A DNA stretch of 64,000 nucleotides from Streptomyces aculeolatus. Lineage in GTDB: Bacteria; Actinomycetota; Actinomycetes; Streptomycetales; Streptomycetaceae. Made by a program: the position numbers and the translations under genes. Position 1 is the stretch's first letter; each line of letters begins with the position of its first letter. This document shows, in pieces, positions 57,187 to 64,000 of this stretch. The notes beneath the pieces are model-generated. The model saw nothing but the letters and a program-made list of their open reading frames with translations, did not search any database and was not told the origin of the DNA. The DNA is taken from positions 1 through 64,000 of the forward strand of contig NZ_JAINRD010000021.1 in NCBI RefSeq assembly GCF_020400605.1, given 5' to 3'.

Positions 57187-58278
57187 ATGTCAAGCAATCT
57201 CATTCGGGTCGGCATCATCGGCGCGGACACGAAGGCGAGCTGGGCGGGCGCATCGCACATACCCGCGCTGGCGGCACAGCCCGACTTCCACCTGGCCGGT
57301 GTGGCGACGCGGCACGAGGAGAGCGCGCGCGGCGCTGCCGAGGCGTTCGGCGCCGAGCGTTGGTTCGCGGACCCCTACGCGCTCATCGGTGACCCTTCGA
57401 TCGACGTCGTCACCGTCGCGGTGAAGGTCCCGGCTCACCGCGAGCTCGTCCTGGCGGCCCTCGCGGCGAACAAGTCCGTGTACGCGGAGTCGCCGCTGGG
57501 CGCGACCGTCGCGCAGACGGAAGAGATGGCTGACGCGGCCGGCTCACTGCACACCGCGATCGGCCTGCAGGGCCGGCTCAACCCCTCGGTACGCCGCGCG
57601 GCGGAGATCATCGCTGAGGGCCGGCTCGGGCGGCTGCTCTCGGCGCGAGTCGCCGCGACGACCTTTGGCAACGGCCCGGAGTCGGTGAGCGCGTACGAGT
57701 ACTTCGACAAGGCAGCGTCCGGAGCCGGTTTCCTCACCATCGCCGCGGGCCACGTCCTGGATGTGGTCGAGGCCGTTCTCGGCGACATCACCGAGATCGA
57801 CGCCCGCACCGAACTCCTTTGGCCCCAGGTGAAGTTGGTCGACACCGGCGCGATATCTGTCCGCGAGGTCCCGGATCACCTCGACGCCATCGCCAAGACC
57901 TCCTCGGGGGCGCCGGTCGGGGTGCAGATCCTGGCGGGCGTGCCCGCCTCCGACGCCCACTTCAGTCTGGACGTACGCGGATCGGAGGGCTGGCTGAAGC
58001 TGACGGGCGACCACCCCGCGGGCGTTCAGGTCGGCGACCTCACCCTCTCGTCGAGCGTCGACTTCACCGCGCCCGACCGCCCGGTCGCCACCGGCACGGG
58101 ACCCACCGCCGCCGACATCTGGACGGGCGCTTCCATCAACGTCGGCGAGGTCTACGCCAGCCTGGCGCGCGACATCACGAACGGCACCCACCACACCCCG
58201 GGATTCCAGCACGCCGCCCACAACAGCCGTCTTATCGCCCGAGTCGAACAAGCCGCTCGGACCGGCGTCCGGCACTGA
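57187..58278 (+). CDS. Gfo/Idh/MocA-family oxidoreductase
   Basis: 363 residues (368 if ATG 57172 is used). Rossmann motif VGIIGADTKASWAGASHIPA, then FHLAGVATRHEESARGAAEA. The EKP-like motif reads AESPLGATVAQTEEM where the family often has EKPLA, so the usual catalytic Lys is Ser/Pro here. The C-terminal half is the dimerising open sheet. Members oxidise sugars, inositols or aldehydes. Starts 77 bases after the aldo/keto reductase. It has a paralogue at 62681 with the variant CEWPLARN. Confidence 0.88.
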   Translation: MSSNLIRVGIIGADTKASWAGASHIPALAAQPDFHLAGVATRHEESARGAAEAFGAERWFADPYALIGDPSIDVVTVAVKVPAHRELVLAALAANKSVYAESPLGATVAQTEEMADAAGSLHTAIGLQGRLNPSVRRAAEIIAEGRLGRLLSARVAATTFGNGPESVSAYEYFDKAASGAGFLTIAAGHVLDVVEAVLGDITEIDARTELLWPQVKLVDTGAISVREVPDHLDAIAKTSSGAPVGVQILAGVPASDAHFSLDVRGSEGWLKLTGDHPAGVQVGDLTLSSSVDFTAPDRPVATGTGPTAADIWTGASINVGEVYASLARDITNGTHHTPGFQHAAHNSRLIARVEQAARTGVRH

Positions 58279-58472
58279 CGCCACCGCACCTCGCGGCACC
58301 GTGCCTTACTGCTGTGACGGATACGGCGACCGATCCGCGGGCACGGGCGGCCGACATAGGTTCGGACCCGCTGAAGGGTTCCTGAGGCCCACCCCCCGAT
58401 CAGGGAGTCGTTGATGATGTCGGTCCCTCGTCACCATGGCCCTCGCGGCGCTTCGCGGCAGGCTCACGGCGT

Positions 58473-59588
58473 ATGACCACCTCCGCGCGCGCCGCTGTTC
58501 TCGAAGCGCAGGACGGGCCCTTCGAATTCCGCGACATCGAGATCGAGGACCCGCGGTCCGACGAGGTACTCGTTCGCATGGTCGCGACCGGAATATGCGC
58601 GACCGACGCTCACGTGCGGGCACAGCGCATGGCGACGCCGCTGCCGGTGGTGCTGGGGCACGAGGGAGGAGGAGTCGTCGAACGCGTGGGGGCCGCTGTC
58701 ACCACCGTCGAGCCCGGTGACCACGTCGTCCTCTCCTACCACTCGTGCGGCCGCTGCAAGCCGTGCATGTCCTCGCACGCGGCCTACTGCGACAACGTCT
58801 GGGCGGCCAACTTCGCAGGTGCCCGCCTGGACGGCTCGAACGGTCTCCACGTCGCCCACGGTGCTGAGCCGCACGGTCACTTCTTCGGCCAGTCCTCGTT
58901 CGCCACCCACGCCCTGACGCACCAACGGAACACGATCAAGATCCCCCGCGATCTGCCCCTCGACGTCATGGCTCCGCTGGGGTGCGGGCTGCAGACGGGC
59001 GCGGGGGCCGTACTCAAGGCCCTCGCCGTGCCGGCGGGAGCGTCCTTCGCGGTCTTCGGCGTGGGAGCGGTGGGCCTGGCGGCGGTCATGGCGGCACATG
59101 TCGCGGGTGCCACCACCATCGTCGCCGTCGACGTCGCCGCCGACCGCCTCGATCTGGCCCGTGATCTCGGAGCGACGCACCTCGTCGACCCCGGCCGGGT
59201 CGAGGATCTGACCGGCGCGCTCCACGCCGTCGACGAACGCGGTCTGGAGTACGTCCTCGACACGAGCGGCCGCGCAGAGAACCTCGACGCCGGGGTCGGC
59301 GCCCTGGCACCGATGGGCCGATTCGGCTTCGTGGCGTTCCACGAAGGAGCGGGCGCCGTGCTCGACGCCGGCCGGCTCACGCTCGGCCAGTCGCTTCAGG
59401 GCATCATCCAGGGCGACGCCGTCTCGTCGCTCCTGATCAACGACCTTGCCCAGCTCTATCGAGCGGGCCGGTTCCCCATCGACCGACTGCTGTCCTTCTA
59501 CGACTTCGCCGATATCAACACCGCGTTCGAGGATGCGGGCTCAGGCCGCGTCACCAAGGCGGTCCTTCGATTCACGTCACCGGGATAG
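58473..59588 (+). CDS. Zn-dependent alcohol dehydrogenase (aryl-alcohol type)
   Basis: 371 residues. Catalytic zinc: Cys in ATGICATDAH, His in LGHEGGGVVERVG and Cys in PLGCGLQTGAGAV. Structural zinc: the four-Cys lobe CGRCKPCMSSHAAYC. NAD-binding FGVGAVGLAAVMAAHVAG. The length and GCGLQTGA motif match benzyl/aryl-alcohol dehydrogenases (XylB-like). Converts an alcohol to an aldehyde with NAD(P)+. Separated by 194 bases from the MocA gene. Confidence 0.92.
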   Translation: MTTSARAAVLEAQDGPFEFRDIEIEDPRSDEVLVRMVATGICATDAHVRAQRMATPLPVVLGHEGGGVVERVGAAVTTVEPGDHVVLSYHSCGRCKPCMSSHAAYCDNVWAANFAGARLDGSNGLHVAHGAEPHGHFFGQSSFATHALTHQRNTIKIPRDLPLDVMAPLGCGLQTGAGAVLKALAVPAGASFAVFGVGAVGLAAVMAAHVAGATTIVAVDVAADRLDLARDLGATHLVDPGRVEDLTGALHAVDERGLEYVLDTSGRAENLDAGVGALAPMGRFGFVAFHEGAGAVLDAGRLTLGQSLQGIIQGDAVSSLLINDLAQLYRAGRFPIDRLLSFYDFADINTAFEDAGSGRVTKAVLRFTSPG

Positions 59589-59635
59589 ACCACGCGTTCG
59601 ACAGCTTCCCAAGAACACAGAAGGGCGTCCCGCCG

Positions 59636-60718
59636 ATGTGCCAGAGCAGTCAGATACCCATCAGCGTCGAAGAAACCCCGAGCTTCTACGGGATCGACCA
59701 CTATGGATTCCCCCGCGCGGGGGCGGACGACCCGTTGGACCCCGCGGGCTATTACCCCCCGTATCTCCAGAGCGAGCACTTCCAGAAGTACGGCTACCAC
59801 GTGGAAGAACTGCGCGGCGGCTTCTACTGGGTCACCAGTGCCGGCTACGATGCCGCATTCGTGGTGACCGAGGACGGCGTGGTCGCGATCGACGCACCCC
59901 CGACGCTGGGCGAGAACATGCTGGCGGCGATCGAGGACGTCACCGACCGACCGGTGACCCACGTCATCTACAGCCACTGGCACGCCGATCACATCGGCGC
60001 GGCCTCCGTGTTCGGTCCCGACGTCGAGATCGTCGCCCACCGCATCACCAAGGAACTCCTGGAGCGCTTCCCCGACCCGAAGCGCCCCCTGCCGACGAGG
60101 ACGTTCGACGACGAACTCGTCCTCGAAGTGGGCGGCGTGAGCCTGCAGCTCTCCTACAGGGGAGAGAACCACTGCCCCGGCAACATCTTCATCTACGCAC
60201 CGCGGCAGAAGGTGCTCACGGCCGTCGACATCGTCAGTCCGGGAAGCGTCACGTTCATGCACTGCGACGCCTCGCAGAACATCTCCGGCTGGTACGAAGC
60301 TCAGTCCCAGATCCTCGAATACGACTTCGACTACTTCGTCGGCGGGCACCACATGTATTACGGCACCTACGAGCAGGTGAAGCTGTGCGTGGAGTACTTC
60401 ACCGACGTGCTCGAGGGGGCGACTGCGGCGGTCGAGCGGTTCAGCCGCTCGGATGCGCTCGCCGACATCGTGACCGGCACCGGCTGGAACAGGATCTTCG
60501 TCGGTACCGAGAACTGGATCAGCTCCATGGCGAACTACACCACCCGCCACGTCCTCGAGAAGGAGACGAGCGACGGCCGGCTCTGGTGGGAACGGCTGGC
60601 AGGAGCCACCACCCAGACCAAGTACCACGCGTACACCGTGCTGGAATCGATCCGCCTCGAACGGCCCCGGCCCGACTACCGCCTGCGGGGCGAGAATCCT
60701 CCGGTCTTCCTGACCTGA
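59636..60718 (+). CDS. Metallo-beta-lactamase-fold hydrolase
   Basis: 360 residues. The HxHxDH motif is SHWHADHIG, with a further His in ENHCPGNIF and FVGGHHMYYG, and an Asp in LTAVDIVSPGS. An N-terminal part (DPAGYYPPYLQSEHFQKYGY) and C-terminal helices frame the core. The substrate is unknown; some members split lactones, esters or sulphates. Lies 48 bases past the alcohol dehydrogenase stop, in the same operon-like run. Confidence 0.87.
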   Translation: MCQSSQIPISVEETPSFYGIDHYGFPRAGADDPLDPAGYYPPYLQSEHFQKYGYHVEELRGGFYWVTSAGYDAAFVVTEDGVVAIDAPPTLGENMLAAIEDVTDRPVTHVIYSHWHADHIGAASVFGPDVEIVAHRITKELLERFPDPKRPLPTRTFDDELVLEVGGVSLQLSYRGENHCPGNIFIYAPRQKVLTAVDIVSPGSVTFMHCDASQNISGWYEAQSQILEYDFDYFVGGHHMYYGTYEQVKLCVEYFTDVLEGATAAVERFSRSDALADIVTGTGWNRIFVGTENWISSMANYTTRHVLEKETSDGRLWWERLAGATTQTKYHAYTVLESIRLERPRPDYRLRGENPPVFLT

Positions 60719-60833
60719 CACCGTTCTGAACGGTGCGAGCAAATGACCCTTACCGGGCCTGCGTGAGCGAGCACGCCGAAGCACGCCGCAGCGGAAGTGC
60801 CGCCGGCTCGATATGAGAAGGAGAAGGATCATC

Positions 60834-61739
60834 ATGAAAGCCGCCGTCATCACCTCGTTCGGCGAACCCTCCGTGTTGCGGGTCGCGGAGGCTCCGCGAC
60901 CGGTGCCGGGTCCGGGTCAGGTACTGGTGCGGGTTCACGCCGCCGGGGTGAACCCGGCGGAGATCCAGGCACGCGCCGGAGCGTTCCGCCTGCGTGCTCC
61001 CGCCATCATCGGATTCGAGTTCGCCGGCGTCGTCGAGGCGGTCGGCCCGGGCGTCGACGGGGGCGTGGTCGGCGACCGCGTCGCCGGGTGGCCGGACTCC
61101 GCCACCCAGGGCTCCTACGCCGAGTACACGGTCAGCAGCAACTTCGCGACGATCCCCGACGGCGTTTCCTTCGAGGAGGCCGCGGCTACTGTCATCGGCG
61201 CCGACAACGCGGCGAGGGCTCTCGGGCTTCTGAACATTCGCCCGGGTGAAACGCTCGTGGTCACCGGCGCGAGCGGTGCTCTGGGCGGAGCCGCCGTGCA
61301 GTTCGCGCGACAGCGCGGTGTGACGGTGATCGGCGTCGCCGGGACTGCCAACGCCGACTTCGTCAGGAGTCTCGGAGCGACCCCTGTCGCCCACGGTCCG
61401 GGCCTGGTCGATCGCATCCGTGCCGCCGCTCCGGGCGGGGTCGACGCCGCGCTCGACACCGCCGGCAAGGGGCTCCTTCCCGCCCTCGTCGATCTTCTCG
61501 GCGGCCCCGACCGGATCGTGACGCTCGCCGACCGCGATGCCGCACAACACGGCGTCGCATTCAGCCCCGGGGGCAGCGGGAACCGCGACCGCGGCCCTGT
61601 CCAGGAAGCCCTGAATCTGATCGCCGCCGGCGCATGGACCGCACGCATCGGCCGGAGCTTCCCACTCGACGAGGCCGCGGACGCTCATCGGCTCGTCGCC
61701 ACGGGCCACACCCACGGCAAAGTCATCCTCCTTCCCTGA
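60834..61739 (+). CDS. Quinone oxidoreductase-like enzyme (zinc-free MDR)
   Basis: 301 residues. HAAGVNPAEIQARAGAFRLR and GFEFAGVVEAVGPGVDGGVV, then the nucleotide motif VVTGASGALGGAAVQFARQR. The start is ATG at 60834, behind AGAAGGAGAAGGA. Similar in design to the 51384 gene. Likely reduces an enone, quinone or related intermediate. Confidence 0.88.
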   Translation: MKAAVITSFGEPSVLRVAEAPRPVPGPGQVLVRVHAAGVNPAEIQARAGAFRLRAPAIIGFEFAGVVEAVGPGVDGGVVGDRVAGWPDSATQGSYAEYTVSSNFATIPDGVSFEEAAATVIGADNAARALGLLNIRPGETLVVTGASGALGGAAVQFARQRGVTVIGVAGTANADFVRSLGATPVAHGPGLVDRIRAAAPGGVDAALDTAGKGLLPALVDLLGGPDRIVTLADRDAAQHGVAFSPGGSGNRDRGPVQEALNLIAAGAWTARIGRSFPLDEAADAHRLVATGHTHGKVILLP

Positions 61740-61790
61740 CTCGGCCGACCGGCCATTCAAGCACGACAACAATGAATTGGAGAATCCGAA

Positions 61791-62513
61791 ATGCCTGCAG
61801 TCCTCGTCCATGGTGTACCTGATACCCACCGGCTTTGGGACACCGTCCGTTCCTATCTTCAACGCGAAGATATTGTGACGATCGATCTCCCCGGGTTTGG
61901 CGTACCCCTACCAGCGGGATTCACGTCGACGAAAGAAGAGTATCTCGATTGGCTTATTGAGAAGATCGAAGAAGTCGGCGAACCCGTCGACCTGGTCGGT
62001 CATGATTGGGGGTCTCTGCTCACGGGCCGTCTCGCGTCTGTCCGACCAGATCTGGTGCGGACATGGACAGGTATCAGCGGACCAATCGATCCGGAGTATC
62101 CGTGGCACTATCTTGCCAAGATCTGGCAAACTCCAGGCGAGGGCGAGCAGTGGATGGCGGACCTCGACCTCGAGGCGTTCGCGGCAAGCCTCAACGAGGC
62201 GCAGATGCCGCGCGACGCGGCAAACGAATCGGTCCGGCATCTCGATGCCACTATGAGAGCAAGCATTCTTGCCCTTTACCGTTCGGCGATCGAGGTCGGG
62301 GCGGAGTGGAAGCCAGGTTTGAGCAACGTGACCGCACCAGCGCTAGTGATCTGGGGCCTGGACGATCCGTTTCTTCCTCACCGCTTCGCCGACGAGCTCG
62401 GTAATGCCACACGCGCACGTGCCGTCTTCAAGCTGCGCAGCTCGCACTGGCCGATGATAGAGCGTCCGGCCGATGTCGCGCGCGAACTCGAGGCCCACTG
62501 GGCTCACGTGTAA
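61791..62513 (+). CDS. Alpha/beta hydrolase with Asp nucleophile (epoxide hydrolase/dehalogenase-like)
   Basis: 240 residues. VLVHGVPDTHRLWDTVRSYL gives the oxyanion His-Gly motif. The nucleophile elbow is VGHDWGSLLTG, with Asp in place of Ser as in epoxide hydrolases and haloalkane dehalogenases. IWGLDDPFLPH holds the acid and SSHWPMIERP the His. The DNA is visibly less GC-rich than its neighbours, and codon use changes from here, suggesting a separate origin. Substrate unknown. Confidence 0.88.
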   Translation: MPAVLVHGVPDTHRLWDTVRSYLQREDIVTIDLPGFGVPLPAGFTSTKEEYLDWLIEKIEEVGEPVDLVGHDWGSLLTGRLASVRPDLVRTWTGISGPIDPEYPWHYLAKIWQTPGEGEQWMADLDLEAFAASLNEAQMPRDAANESVRHLDATMRASILALYRSAIEVGAEWKPGLSNVTAPALVIWGLDDPFLPHRFADELGNATRARAVFKLRSSHWPMIERPADVARELEAHWAHV

Positions 62514-62528
62514 AACCTGCGCTTGGGT

Positions 62529-62600
62529 CACTCGGGCTCAAACCCCGCGGCCGCTACGTGAACGGCAATAATTGCTCGCTCGCCATGGTGAGCCCGAGTG
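62529..62600. repeat. 12-bp perfect inverted repeat with 48-base loop
   Basis: CACTCGGGCTCA (62529-62540) and TGAGCCCGAGTG (62589-62600) flank 48 bases between the hydrolase and the next oxidoreductase gene. It could be a transcription terminator or a mobile-element remnant. Confidence 0.55.
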
Positions 62601-62680
62601 CCCACGCATTGTCCGGAAACGAATCATCGTGACGCAGCCCGGAGAGCGTTGCCGGGGCTGCACACGGCAGGAGCATCCTA

Positions 62681-63823
62681 ATGACGAATTCAGCAAATAC
62701 CCGGATCGGCGTCGGCCTTATCGGGGCTAGTGCCGATCGGGGTTGGGGCGGAATTGCTCACGTCCCGGCGCTGCAGGCGCTCGACGCGTTCCAGATCCGC
62801 GCCGTCAGTACGACTCGTATGGAGAGCGCGAACGCGACCGCTCGTCGGCTGGGCGCCGATCTCGCCTTCGACACACATGAGGCTCTGGTCGTGCGACCGG
62901 AGGTCGACCTGGTGGTGGTTGCGGTCAAGGTGCCGGAGCACAAGCAGATTGTTTCCGACGCGCTGGCCGCGGGCAAGATGGTTTATTGCGAATGGCCGCT
63001 CGCAAGAAACCTATCGGAGGCCGAAGCGCTGGAGGGGTTTGCCCGCGAGCGGCGGCTGCGTACGGTTGTCGGGTTGCAGGGCGGCCTGCACCCGCCGATC
63101 CTCTTCCTTCGCGACCTCATCGCGCAAGGCGTGATCGGCAAGCCGCTCAGCACGAGCATCCGAGCGCATTTGACCGACGACATGTGGGTCGGCCGATATG
63201 ACCCGCCGGTCGAGTACATGGCTCACGCAAAGCATGGCGCCACGCTTCTGAGCATCATGCTCGGCCACGGGCTCGAACCGCTTGCGCGCGTGCTCGGCAC
63301 GTTCGAGAGTCTGTCCGCCGTCGTCGCCAATCAGCGCGGTGACGGCGTCCGCCTCTCCGATGGCGCGTCGCTGCCGAAGGACACGCCGGATGAGATCGTC
63401 GTCGCCGGCGTTCTCGAAGGCGGGATCGTCACTTCGCTGCACTACAGTGCCGGGCAGTCTGCCGGCTCGGCGATGGTATGGGAGATCCAGGGCACCGAGG
63501 GCAGTGTGCGTGTGGAGTCTGCGTCGGGCTACATCCATTTCACCGATTTCACCATCACGCTCCGCCGCGGCAGCGAGCCTGTCCAATTGCTACAAGTCCC
63601 CCCCGCTTATACGGCTCCTGACCTGCAACTCGACGCACCCGCAGCGGGGGTCGCCCGCCTCTACGCCCAGTTCGCCGCCGACCTCCGCGACGGAACCGCC
63701 GATGCGCCGGATTTCGCGGTCGCAATCGATCGCCACCGGGTACTCGAGGCGATCACACGGGCCGCTGAAACAGGTCATCGGCAGCATCTGTCCCGCTCCG
63801 ACCGAATCAACTCCAATCTTTGA
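62681..63823 (+). CDS. Gfo/Idh/MocA-family oxidoreductase (second copy)
   Basis: 380 residues. VGLIGASADRGWGGIAHVPA and FQIRAVSTTRMESANATARR form the Rossmann part. The motif CEWPLARNLSEAEALEGF replaces EKPLA, so the usual catalytic Lys is Trp/Pro. The C-terminal half includes ILFLRDLIAQGVIGKPLSTS. Lower GC than the 57187 paralogue, and paired with the Asp-nucleophile hydrolase in a distinct base-composition segment. Sugar or aromatic substrates are possible. Confidence 0.88.
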   Translation: MTNSANTRIGVGLIGASADRGWGGIAHVPALQALDAFQIRAVSTTRMESANATARRLGADLAFDTHEALVVRPEVDLVVVAVKVPEHKQIVSDALAAGKMVYCEWPLARNLSEAEALEGFARERRLRTVVGLQGGLHPPILFLRDLIAQGVIGKPLSTSIRAHLTDDMWVGRYDPPVEYMAHAKHGATLLSIMLGHGLEPLARVLGTFESLSAVVANQRGDGVRLSDGASLPKDTPDEIVVAGVLEGGIVTSLHYSAGQSAGSAMVWEIQGTEGSVRVESASGYIHFTDFTITLRRGSEPVQLLQVPPAYTAPDLQLDAPAAGVARLYAQFAADLRDGTADAPDFAVAIDRHRVLEAITRAAETGHRQHLSRSDRINSNL

Positions 63824-63827
63824 ACCC

Positions 63828-64000
63828 GAGAGAGGCACTGCCGCAGGACCCGAGGACCCCGCCACCGTGATCAACCAGCCGCTGCGGGAAATCCGCCGCC
63901 TCGCCGGGGCCGAGGGCCGCGACCCGGCCGGCATCGACGCCATCCTGAGGATCAACCCCACCACCGAGTCAACGGTGCCGGAGATCGCGGACGTCATCCT
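63828..64000 (+). pseudogene. Fragment of a luciferase-like (LLM) F420-dependent oxidoreductase
   Basis: A frame open to the right edge reads VINQPLREIRRLAGAEGRDP and IDAILRINPTTESTVPEIAD. The REIRRLAxxAGRDPxxIDxxLRxNP pattern is that of LLM-class flavin/F420 oxidoreductases near their C-terminus. It has no N-terminal barrel, so it is either a degraded copy or a fragment continuing past the edge. GTG at 63867 is an in-frame start codon, but this would encode only a C-terminal piece. Confidence 0.6.

Overview
The window is high-GC, densely coding DNA with GTG/TTG starts, ATGA/GTGA stop-start overlaps, GGAGG ribosome binding sites and gene families typical of Streptomyces or a close actinobacterial relative. 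Evidence includes tandem secreted chitinases with a DasR-like operator, SCO2322-like proteins, many TetR/MarR/AraC regulators, mycothiol-type DinB-fold enzymes and an XRE-MurA fusion. All calls come from reading the sequence; no database search was run.

Layout. (1) 1-2.9 kb: the 5' end of a modular type I polyketide synthase gene runs off the left edge. It is followed by a lower-GC graveyard of an IS5-type transposase, an HTH-protein remnant and an OppD-type ATPase fragment. (2) 3-9.7 kb: a TPR protein, a dienelactone-hydrolase-like enzyme and a complete urease operon ureA-B-C-F-G-D on the minus strand. It has no ureE, an enlarged UreB, a His-rich UreG tail and an active-site flap Cys replaced by Ala in UreC. 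(3) 10-14 kb: secreted GH19 and GH18 chitinases behind a 12-bp inverted repeat resembling a DasR site, facing a secreted beta-helix glucanase (GH87-like). (4) 14-31 kb: mostly core genes: YaaA, KDPG aldolase, MFS/TetR pair, the RNase H-phosphatase/zinc-ribbon/NIF3 operon, MaoC-type hydratase, CapA-like lipoprotein, a second MFS exporter, methyltransferase, cell-wall amidase, a membrane protein, a mycothiol-type enzyme and a KstR-like TetR. (5) 31.6-34.8 kb: a glycosyltransferase-methyltransferase-alpha/alpha toroid operon.

(6) 34.85-41.1 kb: a cobalamin riboswitch followed by five translationally coupled genes. These are an anchored secreted alpha/alpha-toroid protein, an anchored SCO2322-like protein, EcfT, a fused two-ATPase EcfA, and an EcfS-like protein. 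I read this as a vitamin B12/cobalt ECF importer with two surface-exposed capture proteins, the toroid recalling the fold of animal intrinsic factor/transcobalamin. It is the most interesting system in the window. (7) 41.2-42.7 kb: an HTH-MurA fusion. (8) 42.7-47.1 kb: a lower-GC accessory block with a coupled GIY-YIG nuclease plus PD-(D/E)XK nuclease pair, a frameshifted gene and an unknown protein: a candidate defence module. (9) 47.4-50 kb: a small protein and a P-loop NTPase with Sel1/TPR-like repeats. (10) 50-54.5 kb: AraC/DUF2000 divergent pair, quinone oxidoreductase, a deacetylase-like lipoprotein and an ankyrin protein.

(11) 54.6-64 kb: a broken IS5 transposase, then a MarR repressor facing a run of catabolic oxidoreductases. 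A double perfect palindrome lies in the shared promoter. The run holds aldo/keto reductase, two Gfo/Idh/MocA proteins, Zn-alcohol dehydrogenase, metallo-beta-lactamase-fold hydrolase, quinone oxidoreductase, Asp-nucleophile alpha/beta hydrolase and a luciferase-like fragment at the right edge. The last genes have lower GC and look separately acquired.
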